DNA from: JBPESP01 sp051710585 | GTDB taxonomy: Bacteria > Pseudomonadota > Gammaproteobacteria > Enterobacterales > Enterobacteriaceae | Assembly: GCA_051710585.1 (NCBI GenBank) | Contig: JBPESP010000001.1 | Span: 248,001-312,000 of the forward strand | Length of the DNA: 64,000 nt | Direction: 5' to 3' | Part shown: positions 52,415-63,352 of the stretch, in pieces | How positions within the stretch are numbered: position 1 is the first letter of the stretch | How the letters are laid out: each line of letters opens with the position of its first letter | Made by a program: the position numbers and the translations under genes | Notes under the pieces: model-generated | Databases searched by the model: none | The model's input: only the letters and a program-made list of their open reading frames with translations | What the model was told of the DNA's origin: nothing

Positions 52415-55400
52415 TAAAGTTATTTTTAAATAAATGATAGACAAATATTAACTCCTTGGATAGAAGAAATTTGTAAGATTTTTTTATCTAGCGTTATATC
52501 AGTAATTCGTTATAAATTTTGTTAAATATTTTAGCCTAGAGATCATGCACGGCTATAGCTTATGCAGCTATTGTCTAGCGATTTTGTCACTTCACTAAAC
52601 CCATCTAGTGTTTCGCCTTTCTTGGTCACCTTAAACTTAGCACTGAGGTAGAGTTGGGTTCAATTGGTGGAGCTGTTCTATTTATGTTGATATCGGTTCT
52701 CGCATTTTCATAAAAAATAATACAGATATGAGTATTATTATTTCTGAAAATATTATCTAGCGAATTCTATTTTATGAAAATAGAAAACTATTTTCAACAA
52801 AAAAATGCTTATCGATATCAATATTTAGCCCGGTTTATGAAGTTAAACGTGGTGTTATATTATTGGTGAGCATCGATAGCCTTGGATAAACTTTAGATTG
52901 TCGTTTAGTTGGTAGCTATTAAAGATACAAACGCGTACCCCATTAGCTTTGGTTGTTTTGCTGCTGCTCATATTTAGTGAAGTTAAGAAACGTCGCTGGG
53001 TTTCTAGTTTTTTTGTAAAAATTAACAATAAAATTTTATGAAAAAAGACGAAAAGTTCAAATACTGGTTCAAAGGGTAGAGTAGGTCGTAGAAAAGTATC
53101 AATAATAATTGATAGTAATAAATAATTTAGTGAATTGTATATTTTTTAGATCAAGGAAAGTATACACAGTTTCGCTGTATTTGGATAATTCTAGAAATGT
53201 TGAGTTGAAGGTCGCTAGTGTAATTAACGATAAAGGTTAAATATATTATTTTTACATAATATTTCCTTACCCATAATCCAGCTTATATAATAGAACAACG
53301 GCCGTTATTTTGATGTTCTAGGATGATTACTGAGCAGAAGCTAAATTAATAGCTTTTGTGGTTATTCCTGTCTTGTATTTCTGGATTTTATAGTTAACGA
53401 TGGGTTAGATAAAAGCTCTTTAGCGGTAAAATTTATAGATATTTTACAGATTTTAGTCTTGTAAAGAAATGGGTATAGAAAAAATTTTGTACTATATTAT
53501 GCACGCTGCATAGCTGTATTTTAAGGAAATTTAAATATAATTTAAATGCCTTTTTAGTATCCATTAAATTTTGTAAATTAAATAAAATTTAGAGACTCAT
53601 AGATAATGAAATGAGATAAATAATGGTTTAATCTCTGTTTTAGAGCGCTCCGCTTTCTTACACTGCAAGCTTGCTATATCTATTACTTGACACTCTTCAA
53701 ATGCTACCCCTTTTTTTAACTTTTTATATAGCTACTTTAAATCTTTTTAAAGTGGAGTAAGAGATATCTGAGTTATTTTAAATCCTAATAATGCTAATAT
53801 ACCCTTAGTCACTGCTTGGAAAGCAGGTATTATAAATGTTTTAAATCTTTATATTTAAATACTTATAAATTATATATTAAATGATTTATTAAATTCTTCA
53901 TTCTGTTCTATCGCCTGCCCTATCAGGGGCACTATCGACTCTTATTGAGGGACAGACCAGCAATTATACCGGCATCCGTGGCGCTACAAACTGTGCATAT
54001 GTGGTTTGTGCTCGCGCTCCTTAATGATGTCGCTTTGACAGTATTTAGGTTAACTTGCAGCTGTGGTCGTTTCTGTATGAGTTGATACAGACCAAGAACT
54101 TGCCACTATCCGCTAGTTATCTAAGGGGGTATTCCGAATAGGTGTTTCTGGCTAAATAATCACGCCTATCGTATTGTTAACGATAGTGTCAATCGTCCGG
54201 TAACGGTATAGATGACTTGCGGCTGTGCATATCAACGTCGTGTGTAGGTATCAGGTATCACCGGTAATTTTGAACCTTTACTCATCTGATAAAGATCATT
54301 TAAACGGAATACTAGTATGGCGCAACAAAACAACATCCACTTATTTATAACAAGATTGCCTACGTGCTCTTATGCAATATCTGCAACTAAAATAATAGAC
54401 GCTAATATCGATTGGTCCAAACAGCAACTATACGGTGCGTATGGACGCTATTGCCAGCGCATAAAATGTGGTATTGTATCAAGTAACATTTCTTTATAGT
54501 GTATAAGACATTTTCAAATACCGCTAACCATGACTATCTAGTAATGCATGCCTATGCATCATGCATAATTTGATATTAAAACAGCTACTCCGGTTAGGGA
54601 AGCCATTCTGAGCGGTAATACCAACAAAAATATTACTGGCCAATTGTAATTACATTCCATCATTTAATGTCAGCGTTCTAGCAGGATGCCGCATTGAATA
54701 CGATAAATGCTGGCAGAGAATAATCGGGGGGGGGATATTGTGGATGGTTAAAAGCCTGTGTTGATAGGAATATTATTATTCCACTGCATGGATGGCGATA
54801 GCAAGGGGAAATACAATACTGTATTATTGGCATTATTGCTAAAATTAATATTTAGCTAGCATCGGGCGGCAACCACAATATGATTACGATTGCTGTGCAG
54901 TGTGTTCCCTTTTTTTCAAGTTAGCGTAGCCTGTTTTTACCTGCTGTGTTTTAGCTTAGAACGGTGGATGTAGTGATGGTTTTCCTATAAAGATCTGTCG
55001 TCGCTGAAGATGCTTAAGGCAATTCTGAGTAGCATTAGTTTAAAGCAGATGCGCTGTGCAGTCACTTACTACCCCTAGCTACTTACCGACTAAGAGAGGA
55101 TATTGCAAATTTATACTAATAACGGTATAATTGAAGTTATGATTATAATGTCATAAGTAGTGCTGGCCAGGATTAATATCACTAACAGTCTTAGTCAGTA
55201 ACACTTTACCACAGTCTTGGTGTATCTTTTATTTACCATATCAGCATCGATGATACTGATGCTGTTCCATGTCGGTAGCTCGATGGTCAGGAAAAGCCGG
55301 TAACCTTTTGACAGAACCTGATTGAAGAGAGTTGTTTAAGGAACTAAAACGTGTGCATACTCGTATAGTTTTAACTAAAAATACGCCTATGAAAAATATT

Positions 55401-58400
55401 AGCTCGTCGCTGGAATAGCAAAACAGGCTTCTTTAATATGAAGGCGGTTTCTTTTCTTTAAGGTAAGAAACCGTGTTTTAAAGTTGAGTAGCTGAACGTT
55501 ATAATGGAGCACTCATCAATACCAGACAGAGTAGAAAATATTCCACTTGCTTATTGTAGGGCTAAAGCAAGGCGTAAAATAACTAGCTAGTTAGAAGTGT
55601 CAAGAGGCTAATTTAATAATATCAGGATGGAGAATAACAGTCAAAATCTCCCAAGCGAGACGACGGTCCAGATATCCCGGATAAAACGATTTTTATAAAA
55701 AAATGAGACTGTCGAATATGGTTGAGCAAAAACGAATACATTCAATGAACGTACTATATGGTATTGTAAATGCGGCCTCTTCGTAGGAAGATAAGCTATT
55801 TTACTAAGGTAAAAAATCATAAAAGCATTTTTCTAAATTCAGAATTAAAATAGTCGTGCCCATATGCGGTTCTATAAAGATAAAGATAAAGATAAGGATA
55901 ATGATAGATGGTTTTCACTAAAATAATGATGAGGATAGCGATGGTGATTGATTATTTCATAAGAATGAAAGTATGAATATTATAGCCACCACTGCCACTG
56001 CTAATGGGGCACAATATTTAGTAGTAATGTCGCTTCTCATGGAGACGGTATAACAATGATTTTCTATGAAAGTATTAATCTAGTGGTCTAATTTTGGATT
56101 GGTGGTTAAGTAGGCATCTCCAGAGAACCTTTATTATGAAAGGAAGCCCACCTAACAGACATTTCTTAAACAGGCTACATGGCCTCGATCTGTAAAATTT
56201 ACAAAATTGCGGTGCCATTATTGGAATTAAGATAAACGCGTATATTACAATTACTAAATTCGATGTTTATTATTTTAATTTATTAGTTAGTAAGACATAA
56301 GTCAGTATTATCAATAATTTAAGAAGAATGCCATGCAAATGTTAATAACTTTTATAAGTTTCAAACTTAATGAAATTAAGTATTATATTAATAATATTGA
56401 TCTCTATACTAATTTTAAAAGATAAAACGGCAATTTCTTGTACGACGTTCAAAAAAACTATTTTACTAAGGATATTAAATAGCGTTTTTTAGAAAAACAA
56501 ATGAATAAAATGGCAGGTATGAATACTGATATGTTGATCCTAGTTAGTCTTTACGTTATAGAGGTTGATGCGAGCATATTGTAGACGGTTAATAAAGATT
56601 CTATAATTGAAAGAGAATGGATGTATCAAGACAGAAAAATACAGCCATGAATTTATAGTTCTAAAGAACACCGTGAAATGCGATTATGCTGAAAGAAGAA
56701 AACTAGCAATAGGTTTGAGGACAAATTATCTCCGCTAGCACTGCCATAACAAGGTTAGCTAGATAACAAATAAAGAAAAAACACCTAATATAATAGGAGA
56801 TCTATAGGTATATTTCTGAACTATATCTATATTATATATAGCACCATATATTGATTGGCCTAATATACATATATTTTGTTTAAATATAAAAAAAGATATA
56901 AAGATATTATTTTACCTGTTGAGACTATAGGTGCCTCGTTTTACGAGGATGGCTTATCCATCCAGTGCTTAGGGGGGTGTTGTGTAACAACATGCTGAAT
57001 GCTATCTATGGTTCAATGATTTATAACTAGATAGAGTATGAGAATATTTTAGCTGAGGTATGGCTTGGTGGCAGCTAGTTAGTACAGTTTGCTGGTATAG
57101 AAATTAAAGCCATTGTTGCCACTTCATTATCTCAAGTAATCAGCGGTGTTTATTTTTTAGAGAGTGATGATATGGTTTTCCGAAATAAAAATCTAAACAT
57201 CCTATTTCAGCACTCTTAGTAGTCTTTATCTACCACTATTAATTCATATCATAAACACATATTATAAATTTAAGGGATAAAATATATTTAGCTATAAATT
57301 TTTATTTATTAAATTAGATTAATTCCAACCAAGGATTATTAGTTTTTATAAAAAAATGATTATAGGCTAAGGTAAGCATTAAGAAAAAAAGTTAAAATAT
57401 ATTAAATAAAAAGCTACTTAAGTGTAAAATTTAATGAGATTATGAGTTAAAAAATGTTTATTAATTAATATTAATATATCTCTATTTATAGTTTTTAGTA
57501 TTTCTACATATAGTTTTATGTAAAGAAATTAATAATTAATTAAATTCAGTAATTAATTCAATACTATTTTTAGTCACTATTTTAAACTTTTAAATATTGT
57601 ACTCAGAGACAAAAATAGTGTGTTTGATATAGATTAGCATATTTTATGAGGATAATAAAAAGTATTATGCAAAAAACTTTAATAATAACTGATATACGTT
57701 AATTTTTTATTATTTATAATAATAGAGTTATTATTAAAATTTATTTACTTTAAAGTGGTATTAAGAAATAGGGATTAGTGTTTTATGAATGTAAGGATTT
57801 ACCAATATAACTAGATATATACAAATATTTCCTTTAATTTAAAAGATATCGATTATAGAGATATATTAAAATCATTAGAAAGCACTTCATTAAATATTCT
57901 TTGGATATAAAATATTTATATCTAGTTGTTTTAATGATAGATTCATAATTTATGTTAGATAAAAAACTTATGAAGTTGTAGATCGGAGATCATCACTGAA
58001 AGTGATTTTTTAATCATTATGCAGAATAAGAAATATAAATAAATATTAAAAGATCTATAAATTACATAGTCTATAATACCCTTTATTTAAGCTGTTCGCG
58101 ATTAAGAATACAACTTATTATAAAAAATATCTTGAAAGGAATATCTCTAAAATGAAGAGTAACTCAGATATTTTAATTTATTGATTAATATATAATTAAC
58201 TTTTTTAATGCCAATAATTAAAAAAAAAGAATAATCATAGGTAACAAAAAATTAGAGTGAATTTTAGCATATTTAGCTTCTTTTGTTTTAAAGAAACAAT
58301 AGGGAGGCAACACTAGTAAATACTTTTTAAATTTTTAAATATCTAACAAATTTATAAAATTCATTAGTGAATTTATGGTAGATAACTAAAATTAATTGCC

Positions 58401-58702
58401 ATATTAGAGTTTTCTAAAGTATCTATTTCTGATTCATTATAGTAAAAAAAAATCACTATTATATTTATATGACATATGTACGTATAAATACGGTAATGCT
58501 ATTATTTTCATCAAAACTGCTTAGTAGGATATAGTGGCCATCCTTATTGTTATAGAATCTCATTCTGGCTGGTTTATTATATGTTACCAATAGTATTTTA
58601 AGTGTTTTAATGCTTAGTTTTCTCTCTAAAGATAAAAAATATTGCTCAGGGCTACTACTTTCCTAGCAAAAATAAAAAAAACTGTAAAGTATTTTGAATG
58701 TT
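52415..58702. other. 6.3 kb decayed block C/D joint
   Basis: No gene could be named. The section from about 53,900 to 55,300 is less AT-rich and looks like eroded coding sequence, but no family emerged; a 60-codon open frame at 54317-54499 (+) is part of it. A run of nine G lies at about 54726-54734 and a short hexanucleotide tandem at 55876-55905. From about 56,200 to 58,700 the DNA becomes extremely AT-rich, the most decayed part of the window. Confidence 0.5.
55876..55905 (+). repeat. Short GATAAA/GATAAG tandem
   Basis: The sequence TAAAGATAAAGATAAAGATA continues into AGGATAATGAT: about four copies of a 6-bp unit followed by a diverged one. Read in frame it encodes alternating Lys-Asp. 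No open frame of note contains it. It looks like a slippage product. Confidence 0.7.
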
Positions 58703-59085
58703 TTCCTGTCTAAAGATATACGTCAGCCACATTTCCTACCATGCCTAAGTTAAGCGGTTTTTCATTTGAATTTATGGCTGAAATTTCCATTTTTATAGAT
58801 ATACCCTATATTGTTTTGAAGCAAGTTATACTACTTTTCTTATATCCCTAAATTAGGTATATTACACTATAAATCCACCTTACTAAAAAGTGGAGTTTGC
58901 CTTAGCGCAATGAGGCATTATCGGTAGTCTTTTCAAGATGAAGCAGTGGTAATAATGATTTAACTTAAATACTTTACAGAAATGAAACATATGTGGAAAA
59001 TTCCATATTGGAATGTTGTTGTCCTTAAATGCCCATCAAGCAGCAACCGTTATAGTAAATATAAGTTAATCATTTGTAATTTTTA
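58703..59085 (+). repeat. Left copy of inverted repeat flanking hslU-hslV-ftsN
   Basis: About 380 bp that recur in inverted orientation at 62982-63352 with scattered substitutions and small gaps; long blocks are identical (for example ATTCCATATTGGAATGTTGT here and its complement at about 63038). It contains no intact open frame; a short plus-strand piece reads MKHMWKIPYWNVVVLKC. The outer edge includes GTAAATATAAGTTAATCAT, which also occurs in variant form near 23945. It may be a decayed insertion sequence or a duplicated intergenic segment; the family is not recognised. Confidence 0.9.
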
Positions 59086-59609
59086 TTTTTTTTGTAAATA
59101 ACTTTAACTCTCTAAAGTAGACACTTAGTCTTTTCAAGGAGTTCAGAATTAGCTAAAAATTAGTCTATAATCTTTTGTATTACTACGCTGAAAGTGAAAA
59201 TCCAGCAACTTATTATTAATAGCATCATATTTTTTATAAATGTAAATAGAAGAATTGAAAAGAATAATAGCCTGAGTTAGGAGGTATTATAGTAAGCGCG
59301 GAGAAACTGGAAATCGCTGGCAAATGAAAATTAACGCCTTAGAAAGAAATATAATGTATTGTAATAGTTATTACGAAACCTATTGAGAAATATAAATAAG
59401 GTATAAGATCTTTTGATTTTTCTCAGCGGGAGGTTGTATGGGGTTTGTGTCTCAGGCTAGGCGTACTATCTCATGATCTAGGTAATCTATCGGTAATTAT
59501 TGCCGTATTCTATCATGACGGAGCTATCGAACGGATTGCGTACCAAGAAACTGCGAAAGATTGTTAGTACCAGTGAACGTGGGGATTGTTAATGGTTATT
59601 CTAGATCAA

Positions 59610-60000
59610 GTTGCTTTTTTTTGGTAAGATGATGTCGATATTATCAGCATAGAAATAATTGTCGGAAAAGAACGTTTTGCCACTAAATTTTACGCGAGTA
59701 TCGCTTCATTAATGCTTATAGTCATAGGCATCACCTCAGCTGATGCCTATGACTATAAGTTGAATAGCAAGATCAAGATCCGGTCCTTAAGGTCATCTAT
59801 AACCGGATAGCATATTGTGCTATTAAACTACGATCTATTTTTACCCGTTATTGCATTATGAAATTACTTTATTTGGCATTTATGACTCTCATCATACCAA
59901 TTCGCTTCCGTTCATTAGTAAACGGGCTGTACTATGACTATTCAGACTTCATGAGACTGAATATAGTTCTGTTTCGCTCATATATGTATTCTTTTCTCTA
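59610..60000 (-). pseudogene. rraA: rraA pseudogene (RNase E inhibitor)
   Basis: RraA binds RNase E and dampens mRNA decay; in E. coli it lies beyond hslU and menA on the same strand. The minus strand reads RVKFSGKTFFSDNYFYADNI then DIILPK at about 59680-59600, matching [20 protein letters not shown] and GIILSED. Weaker upstream pieces (IDDLKDRILILLF near 59790) match VDDLEELDIGIQ. A perfect 19-bp palindrome at 59715-59759 interrupts the residue 120-135 region. menA, expected between it and hslU, is missing. Confidence 0.75.
59715..59759. repeat. Perfect 19-bp inverted repeat, 7-nt loop, inside dead rraA
   Basis: Arms 59715-59733 and 59741-59759 (core CATAGGCATCA / TGATGCCTATG) flank CCTCAGC. 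On the minus strand the arm nearer 59715 still fits the expected rraA reading (GDAYDYK before INEA), while the other arm replaces expected codons and is its exact complement. No T-run is present. Confidence 0.88.
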
Positions 60001-60071
60001 AGAGAGGGCTCATCTAAAAAAAACTAAAGCTTGAGTATCTTGTTGCGAGTGTCGATTACTCTAAAATAGAG

Positions 60072-61403
60072 TTACAGGATAAAGCGGCTCAAATCTTCAT
60101 CAGATACTAACTCATCAAGATAGCCGCGAACATAATCTGCATCAATAGGAATAGTTTTCCCATTCCACTCACTGGCGTCGTAGGAAATATCTTCCATTAA
60201 ACGCTCCAGAACGGTATGCAGACGACGGGCGCCGATATTTTCAGTGCGTTCGTTCACTTGCCAGGCTGTTTCAGCGATTCGCTTTATGCCATCTTCGGTG
60301 AAGGTGATGCTCACTCCTTCTGTCGCCATTAGCGCGATATATTGGGTAGTGAGAGATGCGCTTGGTTCTGTCAAAATACGTTCAAAATCCTCGATAGTTA
60401 GGGCTTCAAGCTCAACGCGGATCGGCAGACGGCCCTGTAGTTCGGGAATTAAATCCGATGTGCTGGAAACTTGGAACGCGCCGGAGGCAATAAACAGGAT
60501 ATGGTCCGTTTTTACCATGCCATGCTTAGTTGATACCGTACAGCCTTCTACTAGTGGCAGAAGATCCCGTTGCACCCCTTCCCTGGAAACGTCCGGTCCA
60601 GATACTTCACCCCGTTTACAGACTTTATCAATTTCGTCGATAAATACAATACCGTGCTGTTCTACTGCTTCGATTGCTCTCTCTTTTAGTTCTTCTGGAT
60701 TCAATAGCTTGGCGGCCTCTTCCTCTACCAGCAACTTCATGGCTTCTTTGATTTGTATTTTTCGTGGCTTCTCTTTCTGGGCGGCTAGATTTTTGAATAT
60801 CGATTGCAGCTGATTGGTCATCTCTTCCATACCGGGAGGAGCCATGATTTCAACTCCCATTGGTGTTGTAGCAAGATTTATTTCAATTTCTTTTTCATCC
60901 AGTTGCCCTTCACGTAGCTTTTTACGGAAATTTTGGCGCGCATTGGAGGGATCTCCACTCTCTTCTGGTTGGCCCCAGTTATTTTTGGCCGGTGGGATAA
61001 GGACATCCAGCACTCGCTCTTCCGCTAGCTCTTCGGCGCGAAAACGATTTTGTTCAATGGATTGCAGACGGACCATTTTGAGGGCTGCATCAGTCAAGTC
61101 GCGAATGATGGAATCCACTTCCTTACCCACATAGCCAACTTCGGTAAATTTAGTAGCTTCGACTTTGATAAACGGGGCATTGGCTAATTTTGCCAGGCGC
61201 CGGGCGATTTCCGTCTTACCGACACCGGTGGGACCAATCATAAGAATATTTTTAGGCGTTACTTCATGGCGCAGCGTTTCGTCCAGTTGCATACGACGCC
61301 AACGGTTACGCAACGCGATAGCTACAGCCCGCTTGGCGTTGTGCTGACCGATGATATACCCATCGAGTTCACTGACGATTTCCCGTGGGGTCATTTCAGA
61401 CAT
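60072..61403 (-). CDS. hslU: HslU, ATPase of the HslVU protease
   Basis: HslU is the hexameric AAA+ unfoldase that feeds substrates to HslV. It has 443 residues, as in E. coli. The Walker A motif GPTGVGKT is at 57-64, and the Walker B HGIVFIDEIDK at about 247-257. The I domain lies between about 110 and 240, and sensor 2 (GARRLHTVLE) near 394. The C-terminus ends SRFIL (E. coli SRFIL), the tail that docks into HslV. The start overlaps hslV by 8 bp (61396-61403). The pair is controlled by the sigma-32 site listed below. Confidence 0.98.
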   Translation of the reverse strand: MSEMTPREIVSELDGYIIGQHNAKRAVAIALRNRWRRMQLDETLRHEVTPKNILMIGPTGVGKTEIARRLAKLANAPFIKVEATKFTEVGYVGKEVDSIIRDLTDAALKMVRLQSIEQNRFRAEELAEERVLDVLIPPAKNNWGQPEESGDPSNARQNFRKKLREGQLDEKEIEINLATTPMGVEIMAPPGMEEMTNQLQSIFKNLAAQKEKPRKIQIKEAMKLLVEEEAAKLLNPEELKERAIEAVEQHGIVFIDEIDKVCKRGEVSGPDVSREGVQRDLLPLVEGCTVSTKHGMVKTDHILFIASGAFQVSSTSDLIPELQGRLPIRVELEALTIEDFERILTEPSASLTTQYIALMATEGVSITFTEDGIKRIAETAWQVNERTENIGARRLHTVLERLMEDISYDASEWNGKTIPIDADYVRGYLDELVSDEDLSRFIL

Positions 61404-61944
61404 TTTCAGGATCCTTCGCTTTGGACATTAATTCTTTAATGGTGTGAAATTGGTTAGTGTAAATACAGATATCACTAGTAATTCCCAATGATTTTTCAAC
61501 GATCTCACGGGCGCTTAGTTCAGTATTTTCTAGTAGCGCGCGTGCTGCTGATTGGGCATAAGGGCCGCCAGAGCCAATAGCGATAAGATCATTTTCCGGC
61601 TGAATAACGTCACCATTACCAGTGATAATGAGCGAGTCTGATTCATTAGCTACCGCCAGAAGGGCTTCTAGCCGGCGTAGCATGCGATCGGTACGCCAGT
61701 CTTTGGCTAATTCAACAGCAGCTTTGACCAGATGACCCTGATGGACTTCCAATTTACGTTCAAATAGTTCAAACAGGGTAAAGGCATCCGCGGTGCCACC
61801 GGCGAAACCTGCTATAACTTTATCATTATACAGGTAGCGAACTTTGCGCACATTACTTTTCATGACGGTATTACCTAGAGTAGCCTGTCCGTCACCACCG
61901 ATGACGACATGCTCTTTGCGGCGCACGCTTACGATTGTTGTCAA
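61396..61944 (-). CDS. hslV: HslV, protease subunit of HslVU
   Basis: HslV is a proteasome-beta-like threonine protease forming a double hexamer. It has 182 residues (176 in E. coli). After removal of Met1, T2 (in MTTIVSVRR) is the nucleophile. The conserved AGFAGGTADAFTLFELFE and GSGGPYAQSAARALLEN segments are intact. The C-terminal extension (KAKDPENV) arises where the frame runs into hslU. Its promoter overlaps the ftsN stop. Confidence 0.98.
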   Translation of the reverse strand: MTTIVSVRRKEHVVIGGDGQATLGNTVMKSNVRKVRYLYNDKVIAGFAGGTADAFTLFELFERKLEVHQGHLVKAAVELAKDWRTDRMLRRLEALLAVANESDSLIITGNGDVIQPENDLIAIGSGGPYAQSAARALLENTELSAREIVEKSLGITSDICIYTNQFHTIKELMSKAKDPENV

Positions 61945-62008
61945 CAGAAACCCCTTGGAATGGAAATAGAGAACGCTTCGTAAAGAATACGAGACGAGGA
62001 TAATTATA

Positions 62009-62036
62009 AAATGGGGTAAGATTCAAGGTTTTCAAC
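62009..62036 (-). promoter_or_regulatory. Sigma-32 heat-shock promoter of hslV-hslU
   Basis: On the minus strand GTTGAAA (62030-62036) and CCCCATTT (62009-62016) are separated by 13 nt, a close match to the sigma-32 consensus (CTTGAAA, 13-15 nt, CCCCATNT). It lies about 65 bp upstream of the hslV start and overlaps the ftsN stop, much as in E. coli. It implies that rpoH control is retained elsewhere in the genome (inference). Confidence 0.8.
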
Positions 62037-62760
62037 CCCCGTCAGAAATGGGGATATAATTTGATATCCCGGAAGCGCACAGGTTTTGTAGGATCTTATG
62101 GGCATCGCTTCGGCTAGAATAGGGACCCAACAGAACGCGATTCCAGCCATTACCGGTGGAAATGTGGCTTTCAATACCAACGAAAGCTAGCTGTGCACGT
62201 ACCAATTCCGCCTGATCTATCGTTTTAAACGAGCCGCACTGAGCTAGCCAGTACTGGTGTGGTTTCTCTATCGTCGCGATCGTGGTCGGAGGGATTTGCG
62301 CCGCACCGATCGTTTTGCTTCGATTGTTGTAGAGAGCTTTCTTCAGATGGATAGCCTCTTGGCGTATATCCTCCCGCATCTGCTCCAGTAATTTCTGCTT
62401 TTTATTATTTAATTGCGCTAGAGAGTCGACTTTGTCATTACCCACGATATTTTTTATCGAGGACTGTGCGCTAATCTGGTGATTTTCTAGTTCTTTGATA
62501 TAGCGCCAGCGTTCCTCTGGCTTTGGCGGTAGTCCATTTTCGGTGTTCTTGCTGTGGTTAGGCATTATTACTGTATCTTCCGATTTATTATGCGCGATGA
62601 AATAGAGATCGCTAATAAATATAATCAATATGGCTGCTACTAGTACGATTATTGTTTTAGACTTCCCTAAGGAAGAGCGATTCTTTTTACTGTTTGTCGT
62701 TTTACGTTTTATGCTAGAGGACTCTCCACGGCCTACATAATCTCTTTGTATCACCATCAT
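62032..62760 (-). CDS. ftsN: Cell division protein FtsN
   Basis: FtsN is the late division protein that triggers septal synthesis by FtsWI. It has 242 residues, well below the 319 of E. coli. Order: cytoplasmic basic tail with QRDYVGRGE; membrane segment about 36-55; the essential periplasmic helix with ERWRYIKELE (W85, Y87 and L91 correspond to E. coli W83, Y85 and L89); a shortened linker; and a C-terminal SPOR domain (about 169-242, YWLAQCGSF and GWNRVLLGP). The loss falls in the glutamine-rich linker. The start could be 62760 or 62757 (tandem ATG after AGCGGA); the second fits the family better. Confidence 0.95.
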   Translation of the reverse strand: MMVIQRDYVGRGESSSIKRKTTNSKKNRSSLGKSKTIIVLVAAILIIFISDLYFIAHNKSEDTVIMPNHSKNTENGLPPKPEERWRYIKELENHQISAQSSIKNIVGNDKVDSLAQLNNKKQKLLEQMREDIRQEAIHLKKALYNNRSKTIGAAQIPPTTIATIEKPHQYWLAQCGSFKTIDQAELVRAQLAFVGIESHISTGNGWNRVLLGPYSSRSDAHKILQNLCASGISNYIPISDGG

Positions 62761-62981
62761 TCCGCTAAATTTGAAATAATAAACAGGCCGTCATGTTACT
62801 GAAAACAATAATATTTAACTAGCGTCAGCATTCGTAAATAGCATCAATTATGCATCTGCAGTATAATGCGCTTGTAGTGATCTAGAAAGGATTCTAGTCT
62901 CTTTTAAACACTAGAAGGGTCAATTTGCTATTTTGGATAGTCTATAATTTTTTATAAAAAGAATTATGCGAAATTAGAGAT

Positions 62982-63352
62982 GATTAACTTATATTTACTA
63001 TAACGGTTGCTGCTTAATGGGCATTTAAGGACAACAACATTCCAATATGGAATTTTCCACATATGTTTCATTTCTGTAAAGTATTTAAGTTAAATCATTA
63101 TTACCACTGCTTCATCTTGAAAAGACTACCGATAATGCCTCATTGCGCTAAGGCAAACTCCACTTTTTAGTAAGGTGGATTTATAGTGTAATATACCTAA
63201 TTTAGGGATATAAGAAAAGTAGTATAACTTGCTTCAGAACAATATAGGGTATATCCATAAAAATGGAAACTTCAGCCATAAATTCAAATAAAAAACTGCT
63301 TAACTTAGGCATGGTAGGCGATGTGATTGACGTATATATTTAGATAGGAAAT
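62982..63352 (-). repeat. Right copy of inverted repeat flanking hslU-hslV-ftsN
   Basis: This is the inverted counterpart of 58703-59085, beginning about 220 bp upstream of ftsN. Differences are scattered single bases (for example GCTGCTTAATGGGC here against the complement GCTGCTTGATGGGC), so neither copy is under visible coding constraint. It carries no intact open frame. Confidence 0.9.

Noticed and set aside
59430..59720. Plus-strand protein-like reading near 59.5 kb
   Set aside because: The minus strand gives a clear RraA alignment in the expected place; the plus-strand reading is its shadow.
60244..60813. 189-codon open frame on the plus strand opposite hslU
   Set aside because: It is antisense to the highly conserved hslU; its serine-rich translation is a shadow of codon use.
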